Below, one piece after another: positions 35,893 through 47,600 of a DNA stretch of 64,000 nt (position 1 is the first letter of the stretch; each line of letters begins with the position of its first letter). Below the pieces are notes generated by a model, which worked only from the letters and a program-made list of their open reading frames with translations, did no database searches and was not told where the DNA came from. Source of the stretch: Phorcus lineatus (lineage: Eukaryota > Mollusca > Gastropoda > Trochida > Trochidae); contig OV121081.1 of NCBI GenBank assembly GCA_921293015.1, positions 62,017,022 to 62,081,021 on the forward strand, read 5' to 3'. Position numbers and translations under genes: made by a program.

Positions 35893-36124
35893 CCCTGATC
35901 TCCTTCAAGCCAAATGCCTCGTATTGCTAGTTTTCGAAACAATGAGACGACTCGCATTCAGCAACAGCGGCCCCACCCGGATGGAAAATCCGTTAAGTTA
36001 AGTTTCAAGACAGCAGCTTCAAGCTCCTTGCCTAACGACATTCAATTGGCTGAAATAATAACAGGTTAACTAAGCAACGAACATCAAGCCGATCCAGCCG
36101 TACGAGGCTTGAAAGTGATCAGGG
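35893..36124. mobile_element. 232 bp MITE with TA target duplication, copy 1
   Basis: Terminal inverted repeats CCCTGATCTCCTTCAAGCC with AAATGCCTCGTA at the left, and TACGAGGCTTGAAAGTGATC with AGGG at the right, are flanked on both sides by TA. Size, lack of coding and TA duplication fit a Tc1/mariner-superfamily miniature element. Two more copies are at about 55570-55740 and 63398-63619, so the family is dispersed and was mobilised in trans. Confidence 0.85.
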
Positions 36125-36180
36125 TACAGGAAGGAGCGCGAGCGGATTCATATCTGTTATTTAGCAGGATGCTGCACGGA

Positions 36181-36224
36181 AGAAGTACCTGTATATGGTG
36201 CAAGAAGTACCTGTATATGGTGCA
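36181..36224. repeat. perfect 22 bp tandem duplication
   Basis: The 22-base unit starting AGAAGTACCTGTATATGG occurs twice without mismatch at 36181-36202 and 36203-36224. This indicates a very recent duplication. Confidence 0.9.
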
Positions 36225-36680
36225 AGCGTGTGTCTCCATATATTCCCTCGACAGATAATTCCTATGGGTACACATTTGTAGTGACCAGCTGCTCCTTCTG
36301 GTAAAATGCATGATTGACTCAGTAACCAATGTGGTAGAATCATTATATCATTTTGATTATTGCCTGTAGGTAATGGACTTATTTATGTCCTCATACCCCC
36401 TTGACCAAATACCACCGCTGGACAAGGCATTGGAAGTGACCAGCGTTAAGCTACTCATTATTGTAAAATGAATGATTGATTAATTAAGCCTTGTACACGA
36501 ATAATTATTATTAAGATAATGCAATGGACTTATGTTGTAAACATATGCGTCCACATATCTCCTTGACCAAATAACACCTCTGGCCATGGCAATTGTAGCG
36601 ACCAATGTAAAGCTGACCCTCTGTGAGTTGTATGTCAGACAAAGCTCCATTAATCAGCACGCCATAACGGTCAGTCCTCG
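36225..36680 (-). repeat. degenerate ~160 bp tandem repeat, three copies
   Basis: Copies centred near 36290, 36455 and 36600 share, on the minus strand, a CATTCATTTTAC-like part, GCTGGTCAC and TGGTATTTGGTCAAGG-like DNA. Translated on the minus strand they give similar peptides: EGAAGHYKC, LNAGHFQCLVQRWYLVKG and EGQLYIGRYNCHGQRCYLVK. Weaker echoes lie near 35760 and 37030. The frames are not continuous and copy 2 has stops, so this is either a decayed coding repeat or a DNA repeat with chance frames. Confidence 0.45.
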
Positions 36681-37630
36681 ACCATTCAACACTAGACATT
36701 TGTTTTTCATCCGACACTAATGTTTTATCTCAACTTTTGTTAATAGTTCTAATGTGTATACTTTATCTGTTTACGGCTGTGCTAGTTAATCTTTAGTTAA
36801 ACCCTTAAATCCCCAAATAAGCACATTAACCTGATCCCGTGTGCTAATGTTTACTGACCCCAGCCTGGTAATGAGGCAGTTAACATGGTCAGTGTAAACT
36901 AGTATTCATAGCTATAATGATGTCGTGTCCTATTTCTTATATGTACTTAACGCCGCAGAAAGGTTAAGTGATATATAATCTACTGACTGTTCAAAGTAAG
37001 ATCCCCTATCTAACTGTGCCACTATAAACTTACCCTCTATAAAGACCAAGGCGTTTAGACCTTTTGTCACGTTGATAAGAGACACGGGCAAAACATGTAA
37101 TCCGCTGCGTTTTAAAACTCTGATCAAACTCTTCTGTAACTGATTGGACATATATATATTTATTATTATATTATTTTCAAAACTTCAATTTGATAAAAAA
37201 AATAGACATGCCTTTCATAATTGTGTTCTCTTTTTTCTCATTTCAGCACATCATTTGTACTTATTTGAGGATTTGGCCGGAGGCAGGGGGATGTTCATGG
37301 AAGGTTTTGGTGTCTTGATCTTGAATATATGTTTATGTTTTTTAACTTTAATTTTTGTGTAATTCTATGTCTCACAAACGAAAGGTTGCCTGATAACCAT
37401 AAGAAATAATCATTTGTCTCAATACATTCCAAATAGATTAAATGCAAATTTAGATTACAAGTACGTTGTCACTATCGCTATGCTATATAGGTCAAGACAA
37501 ATCCAAATAGACGCCTTTGAGTTTGAAATGACCACTGTAATTGCCTGTTTAAACTGACGAGGTGGAATTCTCTGACAACCAAGCGCATGACACCATTGTG
37601 TTTAGAAAGACGCCACCCTATACTTAGAAG
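36681..37630. other. no supported gene
   Basis: AT-rich DNA with one weak echo of the 36 kb repeat near 37000-37090 on the minus strand. No exon-like frame is recognised. Confidence 0.5.
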
Positions 37631-37810
37631 GGAAACCTTTAAATGTCTTATCCCGAAATGACCACTGGGGCTGTTTGCACTGGTCAGCTGGAGAGACCTT
37701 AGATGACCCTATTGTCCAGCGAAGTTTAGAGGTGGTCTTCACCAAACTTGAGGGACGTGATTACCGTGCTTGCAAAGGACATGCAAATAAGTAAAGAATT
37801 TTGGAATGTT
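37631..37810. repeat. dispersed repeat, copy 2
   Basis: Matches 22046-22213, with TTAAATGTCTTATCCCGAAA, TGGAGAGACCTTAGATGACC and AACTTGAGGGACGTGATTAC. A related shorter motif, GTTTGAAATGACCACTGTAA, lies just upstream at 37532, suggesting an older internal duplication. Confidence 0.75.
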
Positions 37811-38799
37811 AACTTTTTAAGTGAAATTGCGCGGAACCGAAAGAATTATAATAATAGCATAAATAAATATCCTGTCTCTCAACAGTAATAAAGTTTCAAT
37901 CGTTTATATAAATTGACCTCCGAAAAATATAAAATTAAAGAAGAATAAATCGTCCCATTTGAGTCATTTAGAAATTTATAAATATGTAAAATGTACCTTT
38001 CTGATGCACTGAAAAAATCGTTGCTAGGTAAAGTGATATGTGCACATGTGCTCACACTGAAAATATGTCACTACTTTGGTTTCTTCATATGGGAAATAAA
38101 TCAAATTAAGCATATAAAAGGACGTCAGTATTTTCTGTTATGAAGCTTTTTTCACCCAACCAGAAAGAACACAATATATATCGAACACTCATGATTCAAG
38201 ATTACGAAGTGTCGATATAAAAAAAATTAATCCTGGATTTAATTGATAATCTCCTTTTTAAATTCTTGATTAACAAAATGTCAATATTTTGAAATCGATC
38301 AATGAGAATACTTTGAATCATTTCATCTTAACGGATCCTTTATATTAGAGAGAGCGATTAAAAGGTATTAATTTCCACCTCATCTATTCACTTACATTTA
38401 CATTATATGAGACATGGAAGAAATAATTAAGACAAATAATATATCATTACGATACATAAATCTCTAATGAACATCGATGTTATCATGTTTTCAATTGACA
38501 ACAAATTCATTAGTCTCTATTCGTCACATGAGCCAATTTTCAAAATGAACACAGACATAATGTTGTACATGAATAATGCCTCACTTCTCATTTCAAGCGT
38601 ATTGGACGCATGTTCTCTTCACACGCTTGAGGAGGGGCGTAGACAAACAAACACCTTTGTACTTCCCGTAAAGTCTACACATATTTGCTGAAGTTATTTT
38701 GACTTTGAGGACTCCCAAATTTGTAAGAGGGCGTTCGTAGGAACCTTCCTGCTGATTGTCAAGACAAAATCCTTGTATAGTTCATTTTATTTCAGAACA

Positions 38800-39420
38800 T
38801 TGTGAGAATTACCTGTACATGGTAGAATTCCTGCTTTATCTTAATTTGTGATAGAGCACGTGCAGTATAAAATATCCCTTATTGAGCATTAAAATCATCA
38901 TCGACTGATTTGTAATTCTATCTGAAGGCATATATATATGGTTTTAAACATGATCTTAGCTCTTTATTCATTGTAAGTCGACAGGACTATATAAAGTGAC
39001 ACAGAGTATGTTTCGTAAATTTGGTATGGGATTTAAATAAGAGAAGAAAGCAAAAATATCATATGACCTGACTTGAGTTCATATCACCATCTAAAATGCA
39101 TCGCTATCGCTTGAATTCCAAAATTATGTTATTTTCTTGTTTTCAAATCATTTAAATTTAAAGATTCTGCGTCCTGTACATGTATATCAATGACCTACTA
39201 AGCACTACCAACCTCTATTAACTGTACATGGCAGATTTCCTGTCGCTACTTAAGCTTAATTTGTCAAAGATGTGATGTCTTGCAGTACAATATCACTTAC
39301 GGAGTACAAAGGGCATCACCGGCTGGTAGTCTGTACACATAGATATGGCTTAAAACAATTTGTACATTAATTTAGCTCTGTATTCATTGAAAGTCGACAG
39401 AAAGATGTTAGCACATATGT
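38800..39420. repeat. two-copy tandem duplication (~410 bp period)
   Basis: 38800-39010 and 39213-39420 share, in order, CTGTACATGGTAGAATTCCT/CTGTACATGGCAGATTTCCT, CTTAATTTGT, TTTAGCTCT..ATTCATTG and AAGTCGACAG. The copies are moderately diverged. Confidence 0.7.
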
Positions 39421-42379
39421 CAAGCTTCTATAGGGTTTGTTTTATTGTTTTTTATTGCAGGTACACGTTATGTTTTAATTTCGATCTAAAGATTTCCCAT
39501 GACAATGGTTCTGACTTCATATCAAAATAACTCAAGTTTCTGCGTTGTATTTGTTGTTGAATGAACCTTTTGTAACTGTACGGTCTGTGTTCTACATTAA
39601 GCAAATCGAAAATCATTGATCATGTTTAGGACCAGCATGATTATGTGGATAACAACTTCATTGTGAAAGCCACATTAAAGACGTTATTATCCAGAAAATC
39701 TTTCTGTTCTCATGTATAGCACTTCTAAATGACTTCACAAACTTGGTTGATCGTATTATACAGGCGGCTAAGAACTTTTATATTGTGAAAGTATAATGAT
39801 TACGCATTTGGAAGTCTAGAGATCTTTCACAAATGGTTTCATCACCATTCGATGTTACGATGACACTTTTTATATGAAGATGTTATGATTTCACTCGTGA
39901 TTAATACCTGTTTAAGAAATGAGATTTTTTACCCTATAAAAGGATATGTTCGAATATATGCCATTTTCTTTATTTGAGGTATTCAATAATGTATATGAAA
40001 AAACGAATAAAATATTTTGATAATTGATATAAATAGGAAGGTTCAGTACAATCAAAGGGATGGGTTTTCTATTTAGAATTTGAAGACCGAATGACCTTAG
40101 GAAATCTCTCAGTGCTTAGAGGATGGTTCAAACGACGTGATTATACAGTGTTTCCTCAATTAATAATCCATTACGATCAATTCTGCTATATAGCGCTTGT
40201 ATATAACAATTACAAACCATATCCTAAAACATATATGACATAATACACAGCAGTTTAAGGCAGCAGAGGCGGAAGTGTGACCCAATCACAGTGTAGCCTT
40301 CCGCCCAACGCTTTGCACTACGTTACCTGTACTCTACACCAGTGAAACTGTGACATCCTCTGGTAGTAAAAAAAGATAATCTGAAATGTAAAAAACGAGG
40401 ATGCATCTGAAGACTTGATGGCGCTAATGACCTGTTTTTCGTCGATTTTAAAAGATTATTTCATCTAAGTCGTGTCTCGTCACGACAACTACGTGTCGTT
40501 TTGTAAAATCCCATTAAAAAGGTCTCAATGACAATAAAAACGTGAAGTGTTTAAAATCTGATTCAAGTAGTAAAATTCTCAGGATAAAGTCTAAGTTTAT
40601 ATTTCATATAAATTCATATCCAATTTCTTGCAAATATCTTTCTTAAAGTAGTTGACGTGTTTTTTTTTGTCTGTATATACATGTAATATGAAAAAGTACC
40701 TAGTAAATTTGCTTAACATCTAAAGACTTTTTACAGGGCTCCTAAGACGATATTATAAGTCAAATTCAAGTTCTTTTTGTTTGTAATAAAGAAATGAGCT
40801 ATGGACTTTGACAGATAAACCAGAATAGATGAACCAATTTCTGTGTCATTATATAAGTCCCATTCAAATACTTTCAATTCATTTGGCCTTTCTGTGTAGA
40901 CTTTTGACGGTATCAGATAATTTTCTTATTTGAATAAAAACCTTCAAGTATACGTATATACTAGTATTCAGGATATCCGGTGGATACTGTATTCGTAATT
41001 GAGAGGACAATCCCAACCAATTTGACTAAACATACATAATTTCAAACCATTTGATTAGAAACGTTTTCGCAAACGTTTACACCAAAGTGATATAACTTAA
41101 ATTTTGACATCATAACAAATGTGGATTGAAGCTAAAAATGCATGACTTATTGAACCAAACAGATTCCTTGTGACCTATTATATACTGCATAGAAACTCAT
41201 TCGGTGTAATTATGAACTTAGCGCACATGTAAGTGCAAGTTGAAAGAGACATTATTGACCGGCGTTTGACTTGCTGCAACTTTTCACCCTTCCTTGAAAT
41301 GGATATTCATTGTTAGCAGTGAAAGGAAGTTTAACATTCCACACGAAATTGCAATAATCCATTGACAAAAGGTGTCGAAAATTGTTGAACATCATTTGTT
41401 AACTGATATACTTTCATCTTATTAATGGATTATATCATTATTATCATCAAAACACCGTTTAAAGAATAATAACGTTTTTATTTAAAAGAATTAAAATATC
41501 TTATGCTCTGACCTAAGATGTTAATACTTTTTATATATTTCTTAAAACAGCATTCTGCACATTCTAAAATTTTCATTGAGTTGTATTATTAACAGAAAGA
41601 CAAACATAAAACTACTTTTAATCTTAAATCTGCCAGCACATATTTGCCACGATATTAATATTGTTGTTGATATACCAGAGAATCCATGGATGGTAAGAAT
41701 AGATCTTAAAGTTTGATTTTCACTCCACCCTTAACCGTCAGAACTTAAAACAATATTTTCACTGAAATTGATCTGGAGCCATCAAGTATTACTATGCTGA
41801 AAAATGATATTTTTATTTCCTTCTTAATGTCTTTTAAAAGCTTGATGAAAGCTTGCACGCTGGAACAAGAACCAATGCAGAATACAATCCGTTTAAATGC
41901 TAAAAAATACATTTTTTTTATCTTATTTTTTTTGTTTAATGATATGTTTACTGCTATTGTTTCATTTATTTCAGTTTTGTTTTGGTGTCATGCAGGATAC
42001 CATAGTTAAATGACAGTATTAATTTGACTGGTGGACCTTTTTATCTTAAAACACGTCAAAGTAAATAGGATCCTGGATGCAAATGAAATAAGGACTCTTC
42101 TTACATTGCCCGTTGTGCCTTATATTTGCAAGTATTTCTAAGAAGTTTTCTCGTCACATTTCTATGCATCTAAGTGATTATTTCATCAACAAATATCTGA
42201 AAGCACAGACGCTGTCTTTAGTAGTTTTGCCTTTTTATAAACGTGTTATTTCAATTATTATGTTCACCAACGTATACGTTGCTAACTTTATTGCATGTAT
42301 TATAGTTTTAAACAATGTATACACTCTACCACACTATTAAGAACCTTCATTCTTCTTAACAACGCAACAATTTAATGTC
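39421..42379. other. no supported gene; small inverted pair at 40270
   Basis: AT-rich sequence. An 8-base inverted pair GGCGGAAG/CTTCCGCC encloses about 22 bases near 40269-40306, a short hairpin of unknown meaning. Open frames near 41.8 and 42.1 kb have no recognisable domain. Confidence 0.5.
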
Positions 42380-43470
42380 ATTCGCAAACAAACGTGCCTA
42401 CCCTTTATCTCCATTATCTAGAAATAACTATCACATATAAACCGTATAAGTATTATGTTAAGGATAATTTGTACCCATTCCTTAATACGCATAATGAAAT
42501 AAAGACTTAAAATAATTAACAATAGCCGAATAAGCTTGTTACGGAACCTAATCTTGTGAATGAACGTTATCTCCCCTTAAGGGCGCATACGGGTTATCGC
42601 CCCTTAATGGTTCTTGTGTACAAGTTCATTGTAGGAATAATATCCAGCAATTTAATTCAAATAGGCAGCACTTGCAGCATTGATTAGAACTAACGCTCTT
42701 GAACATGGGGCACGACATAGTTCTGAGGACTCCCTCTGAATGTTTTGTCAGTCACAAAGCGATTAGTCTCAAGCAGGTTAAGCCTATCGTAGATTAATCT
42801 GCTTAGGGTTGATCCACACCTGAGGATCCTGTGTTTACGTCCAGTCTCTGTCAACAACCTTGTCTGGAAAATACTGCACTAGGCATGGAAATGTTTCTGA
42901 TGTGTCCAAAACGTTCGTTCAGTTGTGACTAACTGGAAATAAAAATACAGCAAGAAAAAACATAAACATTTTTAAAGTCATTTGGACATTGAAGAAAATA
43001 TTGATTAAAAAAGCAAACAAATTATAGAGTAGCAAACGGGTAACTAAAAGGTATATAAGTATTACATAAAGGAAAAGAACACTTAGTCTGCATTTGAAAA
43101 CAAGGAGTTTTTTGACGAACGTAAATCTTTACCTTGTGAGTGCCAGACATAGTCTTGCTTACTCTACATTGATAGTACATAAGTCTCTTAATGCAACAAG
43201 TTCGTGCCAAACACAAATGTGTCAACCCTTTTTCACCATAACCAAGAAATAACTATCACGTATTTGTCATGAAAAGCATTGAGTTCAGGTAAGTTCGAGT
43301 ATGACGCATAACGAAATAAAGATTAAAAAAATCAACGCCAAATAAGCTTATTACGAAATCTAGTCATCTTCAGAATGAAAGTTAATCCTTTAGGGGTACG
43401 AACAAGTTAACGTATGCAATGGCCCTTGTGTCCATGTTTAAGAGCGCAATAGATATATATCACAACAACA
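42380..43470. repeat. two-copy duplication (~810 bp period)
   Basis: The segment at 42390-42640 (AGAAATAACTATCACATATA, AAGCTTGTTACGGAACCTA, CCCCTTAAGGG, TTCTTGTGTACAAG) recurs at 43215-43450 (AGAAATAACTATCACGTATT, AAGCTTATTACGAAATCTA, CCTTTAGGGG, CCCTTGTGTCCATG). No coding function is seen. Confidence 0.65.
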
Positions 43471-43590
43471 AAACGCAAAACTTCGTCTCCATTTGAAAAA
43501 ACCCAATGGAGTTATCAGGCAACCATAAATCTGAATCTTGTGAGTGCCAGACATAATCTTGTTTGCTCCAGATGGATACCTTGATTCTTT
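43078..43590. repeat. ~400 bp period direct repeat
   Basis: 43081-43170 and 43481-43570 share CTGCATTTGAAAACA/CTCCATTTGAAAAAA and the well-kept CTTGTGAGTGCCAGACATAG with TCTTGCTTACTC/TCTTGTTTGCTC. It overlaps the preceding duplication. Confidence 0.7.
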
Positions 43591-43690
43591 TAAAAACAAA
43601 GAATCCCAATCATTAGCGGAATGATAAGTTACGAGCAAATTATTCTGAAAGCAAGTCTTAGTCTGACAGAGATAGTCTTATAAGATGAAG

Positions 43691-43944
43691 ATGTTTATGC
43701 ACGTGTACCTTAGAACAAGGAATGGTTATGATAATCAGCTGGCAAAAGGTAAAAGCAATTGTAACTCTAAAGCCCTTGGTGCAACGCTTGTTCTAAGGTG
43801 TACATTTGAGACAAATATTGCTTATGCACGTGTAGCTAAAACAAGAAATGATGATGATAAGCAGGTAAAAGTTAAAAGAAGTTGTAACTCTAAAGCCCTT
43901 GGTGCAACACTTGATCTAACGTGTTGATTTGAGACAAATATTGC
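43691..43944. repeat. two-copy tandem repeat, 127 bp unit
   Basis: Copies at 43691-43817 and 43818-43944. Both carry TATGCACGTGTA, then AACTCTAAAGCCCTTGGTGC and a shared end TTTGAGACAAATATTGCT. The 80-codon + strand frame across both is an effect of the repeat, giving two NSKALGATL peptides. Confidence 0.85.
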
Positions 43945-44079
43945 TACCTCTAAAGACCAAGGATTCCAAATGGTATTCACAATAATAGGTGTGAAGGATA
44001 TATATTTAAAATCAAAATAACGCTTTTTTGATAATGTAATATATAAAGCTCTATCTTTGAAGATAAATATTTGATTATC

Positions 44080-44640
44080 AACCTTAAAAAACAAAGAATC
44101 TAAATGATATGCAGAAAAAGTCACAATGTTATGTACGAATATTTGCTTTTAAAAAGGCATCCTACAAATGAAAAGAAATAGGCGGGAAGCACATGATTAT
44201 GCACTTAGTGGAAGTAACGCTTCACATTACGTGGGAACAATTTTTAAGTAAAATGTGGGAAATGCAAATTGAAAGACTCCAAATACAACACTTCACCATA
44301 GTATTACAATGCAACTCTGCTATGTTGCAGTATTTTCCTTTTACAACATCGTCAAGGAATGCTTATAATTAACAGAAGTTTACAGGAAGCATATGGATTT
44401 GAATCTAGTTAATGCAACACTAAATATAACCTGTGAACAATTACTACAATAATTTGCAGTAAAATAAATAAAGGACTCTAAATACAACACGTTATAATAG
44501 TATTACAATAAAACTTTGTTATCTGTGAATAAATGCTGTAAAAAACAAAGAATGCAAACAATTAACAGAATGAGGCAGGAAGCACATAAATATGAACCTA
44601 GTGATATAACTCGTGAACAATAACTATAAAGCAGCTCTGT
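44080..44640. repeat. degenerate ~195-200 bp tandem repeat, three copies
   Basis: GGAAGCACAT or GGAAGCATAT anchors at 44185, 44385 and 44578. Each is preceded by an ACAAAGAATGCAAACAATTAAC-like segment. Two copies are followed by AAATACAACAC and AGTATTACAAT motifs. A fourth weak copy may start near 43590. Confidence 0.7.
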
Positions 44641-47600
44641 TGGAAGACGTTCATGAAGGAGTATCTGGGTGTATATCTGCGGAAATCATCACGTCACGTC
44701 TCATAACTTCGTGACAAGAGGGGGTTTTAGTAGATAACGATGACTTTTCTTTGGCTGTGGCTGTTTGGGAATTCGTCTTGCCCTATATACTATAAGTGAT
44801 ATAACACATAACACTTCCTGTTATTGCGTAAGAAATTGTTAACATGTCAACAATGATAACTTGGAATAAATGCTGAAGTCATAACTGAATGCTTTCCAGA
44901 GCGTAAACCCAGTGAGCTGATATTTCTTTTCTAAAACATATATCAATAGGTTTTTATATTTTTCAGAACATATATCATTCACAAAAGTGCAGGGAATATA
45001 TAGGGACTTGGTGATTTTTTTGTTTTTTAGAATGGAAGTGGGGAAAGTTAAAAAAGTGTTTAAAAATTCCTTATTCATTCAAGAAAACGATTTAGCAACG
45101 AAGCGACATGTGGTATATAGGAGTAACAAGACATTGTTGCTACGAGCTTCTTTACTTCGCTATAAAATAGATTCGATATAGATGCAACAAAGAAAACTTT
45201 ACTCAATAATGGTTCTGTCCAAGAAAGTCTTGGATTCTCGATAGTTTCGATTCACTAATCTGTATTTTGTGCAGATCTTGCATTATAGACAAATATGTTG
45301 TATAAATGATCAATTGGACCTAAGCATGACTAATTAAAAGTTTAGTTTCAAAATTGACGATTATAATTCTCCGATAAAATAAGACTCATGATTGTAAGTT
45401 ATGAATAATGTCAAATGAATGTTTGATTTGATTAAAAATAATTTTGATAACTGCAAATAGAACAAAATTGACATTTTTATAATTAGAATAAGGAACAGCA
45501 GTACCGTTGGTTCATGAAGCTTAACAAAACCTTTTAAAATTTTGAAAGTATAACTTTTTTCAATTTTGACTTTATCTAAAAAAACAACTGAAAATGAAAC
45601 AATATATTTCAATCAACATAGACAACGTTCTAGCCAATTGAAAAAATATGAAGTGCGGAATGTTACTGATTAAAATTTCCTGTCTTGGTAATCGGGCTTT
45701 TCAAGTTCCGCTGGCTTTGCTTTGACATGGGAACAAAGGATACGAACAATTGGAAGTTGGTTATCTGACATATCAATACCGGGAAATATTCACCTCTACC
45801 CGGAAACACACACTTGTTGCTGCAGTTATTCGAATGTCAGGTCAGTACGTAAAGACGTATAGATTAAAATCAAACTCCTGCCATAGCAAATTTTCTCATG
45901 ACTTTTAAAATTCATTATGTTATTCAAACTTAACATTTTCTTTAAGATAACATAACAATCTTATCCAATCATATCGAATCTATATGGCTTGAACTTCTAA
46001 AATGTTTAGGTAAAAAATTGCATTTTCTGTAAAAAAAAGATATGCTTGGATAACATTTGTTGCTGAGAAAGCTAAACTTGAAAGTTATCAAAAGTTATAA
46101 TGAAAGCAACTATCAAATCTTTAGCTTTCATTTAGTATTCAGTTAAACATTATTATGGTTTCGAAAAGCTTTTTCATCCGAACCATACCTGACTGTGACT
46201 GGTGTTTTTTCCGCACTGAGAGAAAATACCCGTGGACAATACTATGTTGACAATGAAGAAATGAAATATTCTGCAAACATGACGGTGCTAGTTAAGAGTT
46301 CTACGCATATTTTACTGAACATATGCAATATCGATATAAGAAGTACAAATCAAGCAAAGTAGTTAAGGGTTTTATGTGTAATATATCATTAACAAATTTC
46401 TTAACAAGGAGTAATGCATGTATTGCCTTCACCTTTACAATACAGACAAATGACTTTTGAAAATTTAAAGTAACTTTTCATTATGGCCCTAACCCCCAAT
46501 TTAAAAACTGACTTAACTCACTGAAATAAAAAAAAAATTATAAAGCACATTTTATACAAAAACTATTAAATTTGAAAAAAAACCCACTTATAAGATACCC
46601 AAAGCAATTACAAAGAATATAGAATGACATTATCAGCATTTTAGATAAATCTGTATTACAAATACATGAAGAGGTAATCTGAAACTTTTTAATTCCTACA
46701 AATTTTCCTCATTTTGCATATTCGTCTATTATAAAACAACATGCTAGGAACCACGTTCTTAATGCATGATACGTGCATAAACAAAATAATTAATTAAATG
46801 GAGTTGTCTTCATCGGTATAAACACCTGTAACTGCATTTTCCGGTGTATAATTAAAGACAGCAGTGGGTGGAATCCGTTTTGGCACTTACCATGCAAACG
46901 GTCTATTATCAACAGTGTTAAGTAGTGGTAAGGATACAAGAAAGTAACATGAAAATACTGGAGCTCATAGCACGCGTGGTTCCGAACATGCGAGCCATAG
47001 TTCTTGAAGTCCGCAACTGGAAGCATCCAGTACTGATGGTTGCCCGCTGCATTAAGTGGGTATCGGAGTATCAGCCCAATTTATCGCATTCCAGGACAGA
47101 ACATGTGCTAAACCTGTTTTTCCACCTGTTCTTCAACTGTTAACGCTGATATCGATATCCGTCATTCCTTGAGATGGTCTCTCATGCAAAAAACAAACAC
47201 AGAAGGATTTTATTTTGTTGCTAAGACCCTGGTTATAATTAATACGAAAAGCAGGGAAGTTCTAGACCATTGTTGAGAAAAGGAAACTGTTTACTCATGT
47301 TTATTCCCTGAAATGAGGATTTTGTGAAACGAAATTACGGAATGTACAAAAGGAGCCTCTAATGACCATCCTCTTAAAATTGCTGAAATCTGGAAAAGTA
47401 ATTATTGTTTTTTTTATGATATTCAGGTTTGTTGGTCTTTCTAAATTAAGGGTAATGCCATATGAAGAATGAGATAACATGTTCAGGTCACAAGGATATT
47501 CTATATTACAAAGAGTCTGATATTAGAGTGGCATATACCAACTAATCCAAAGTGCTTTTTTGTGTTTAAATATGCTAAAACAAATTCGGCTTACGCTTCA

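Noticed and set aside
43685-43927. 80-codon frame with two NSKALGATL repeats
   Set aside because: Explained by the 127 bp tandem duplication; no domain and no flanking gene signals.
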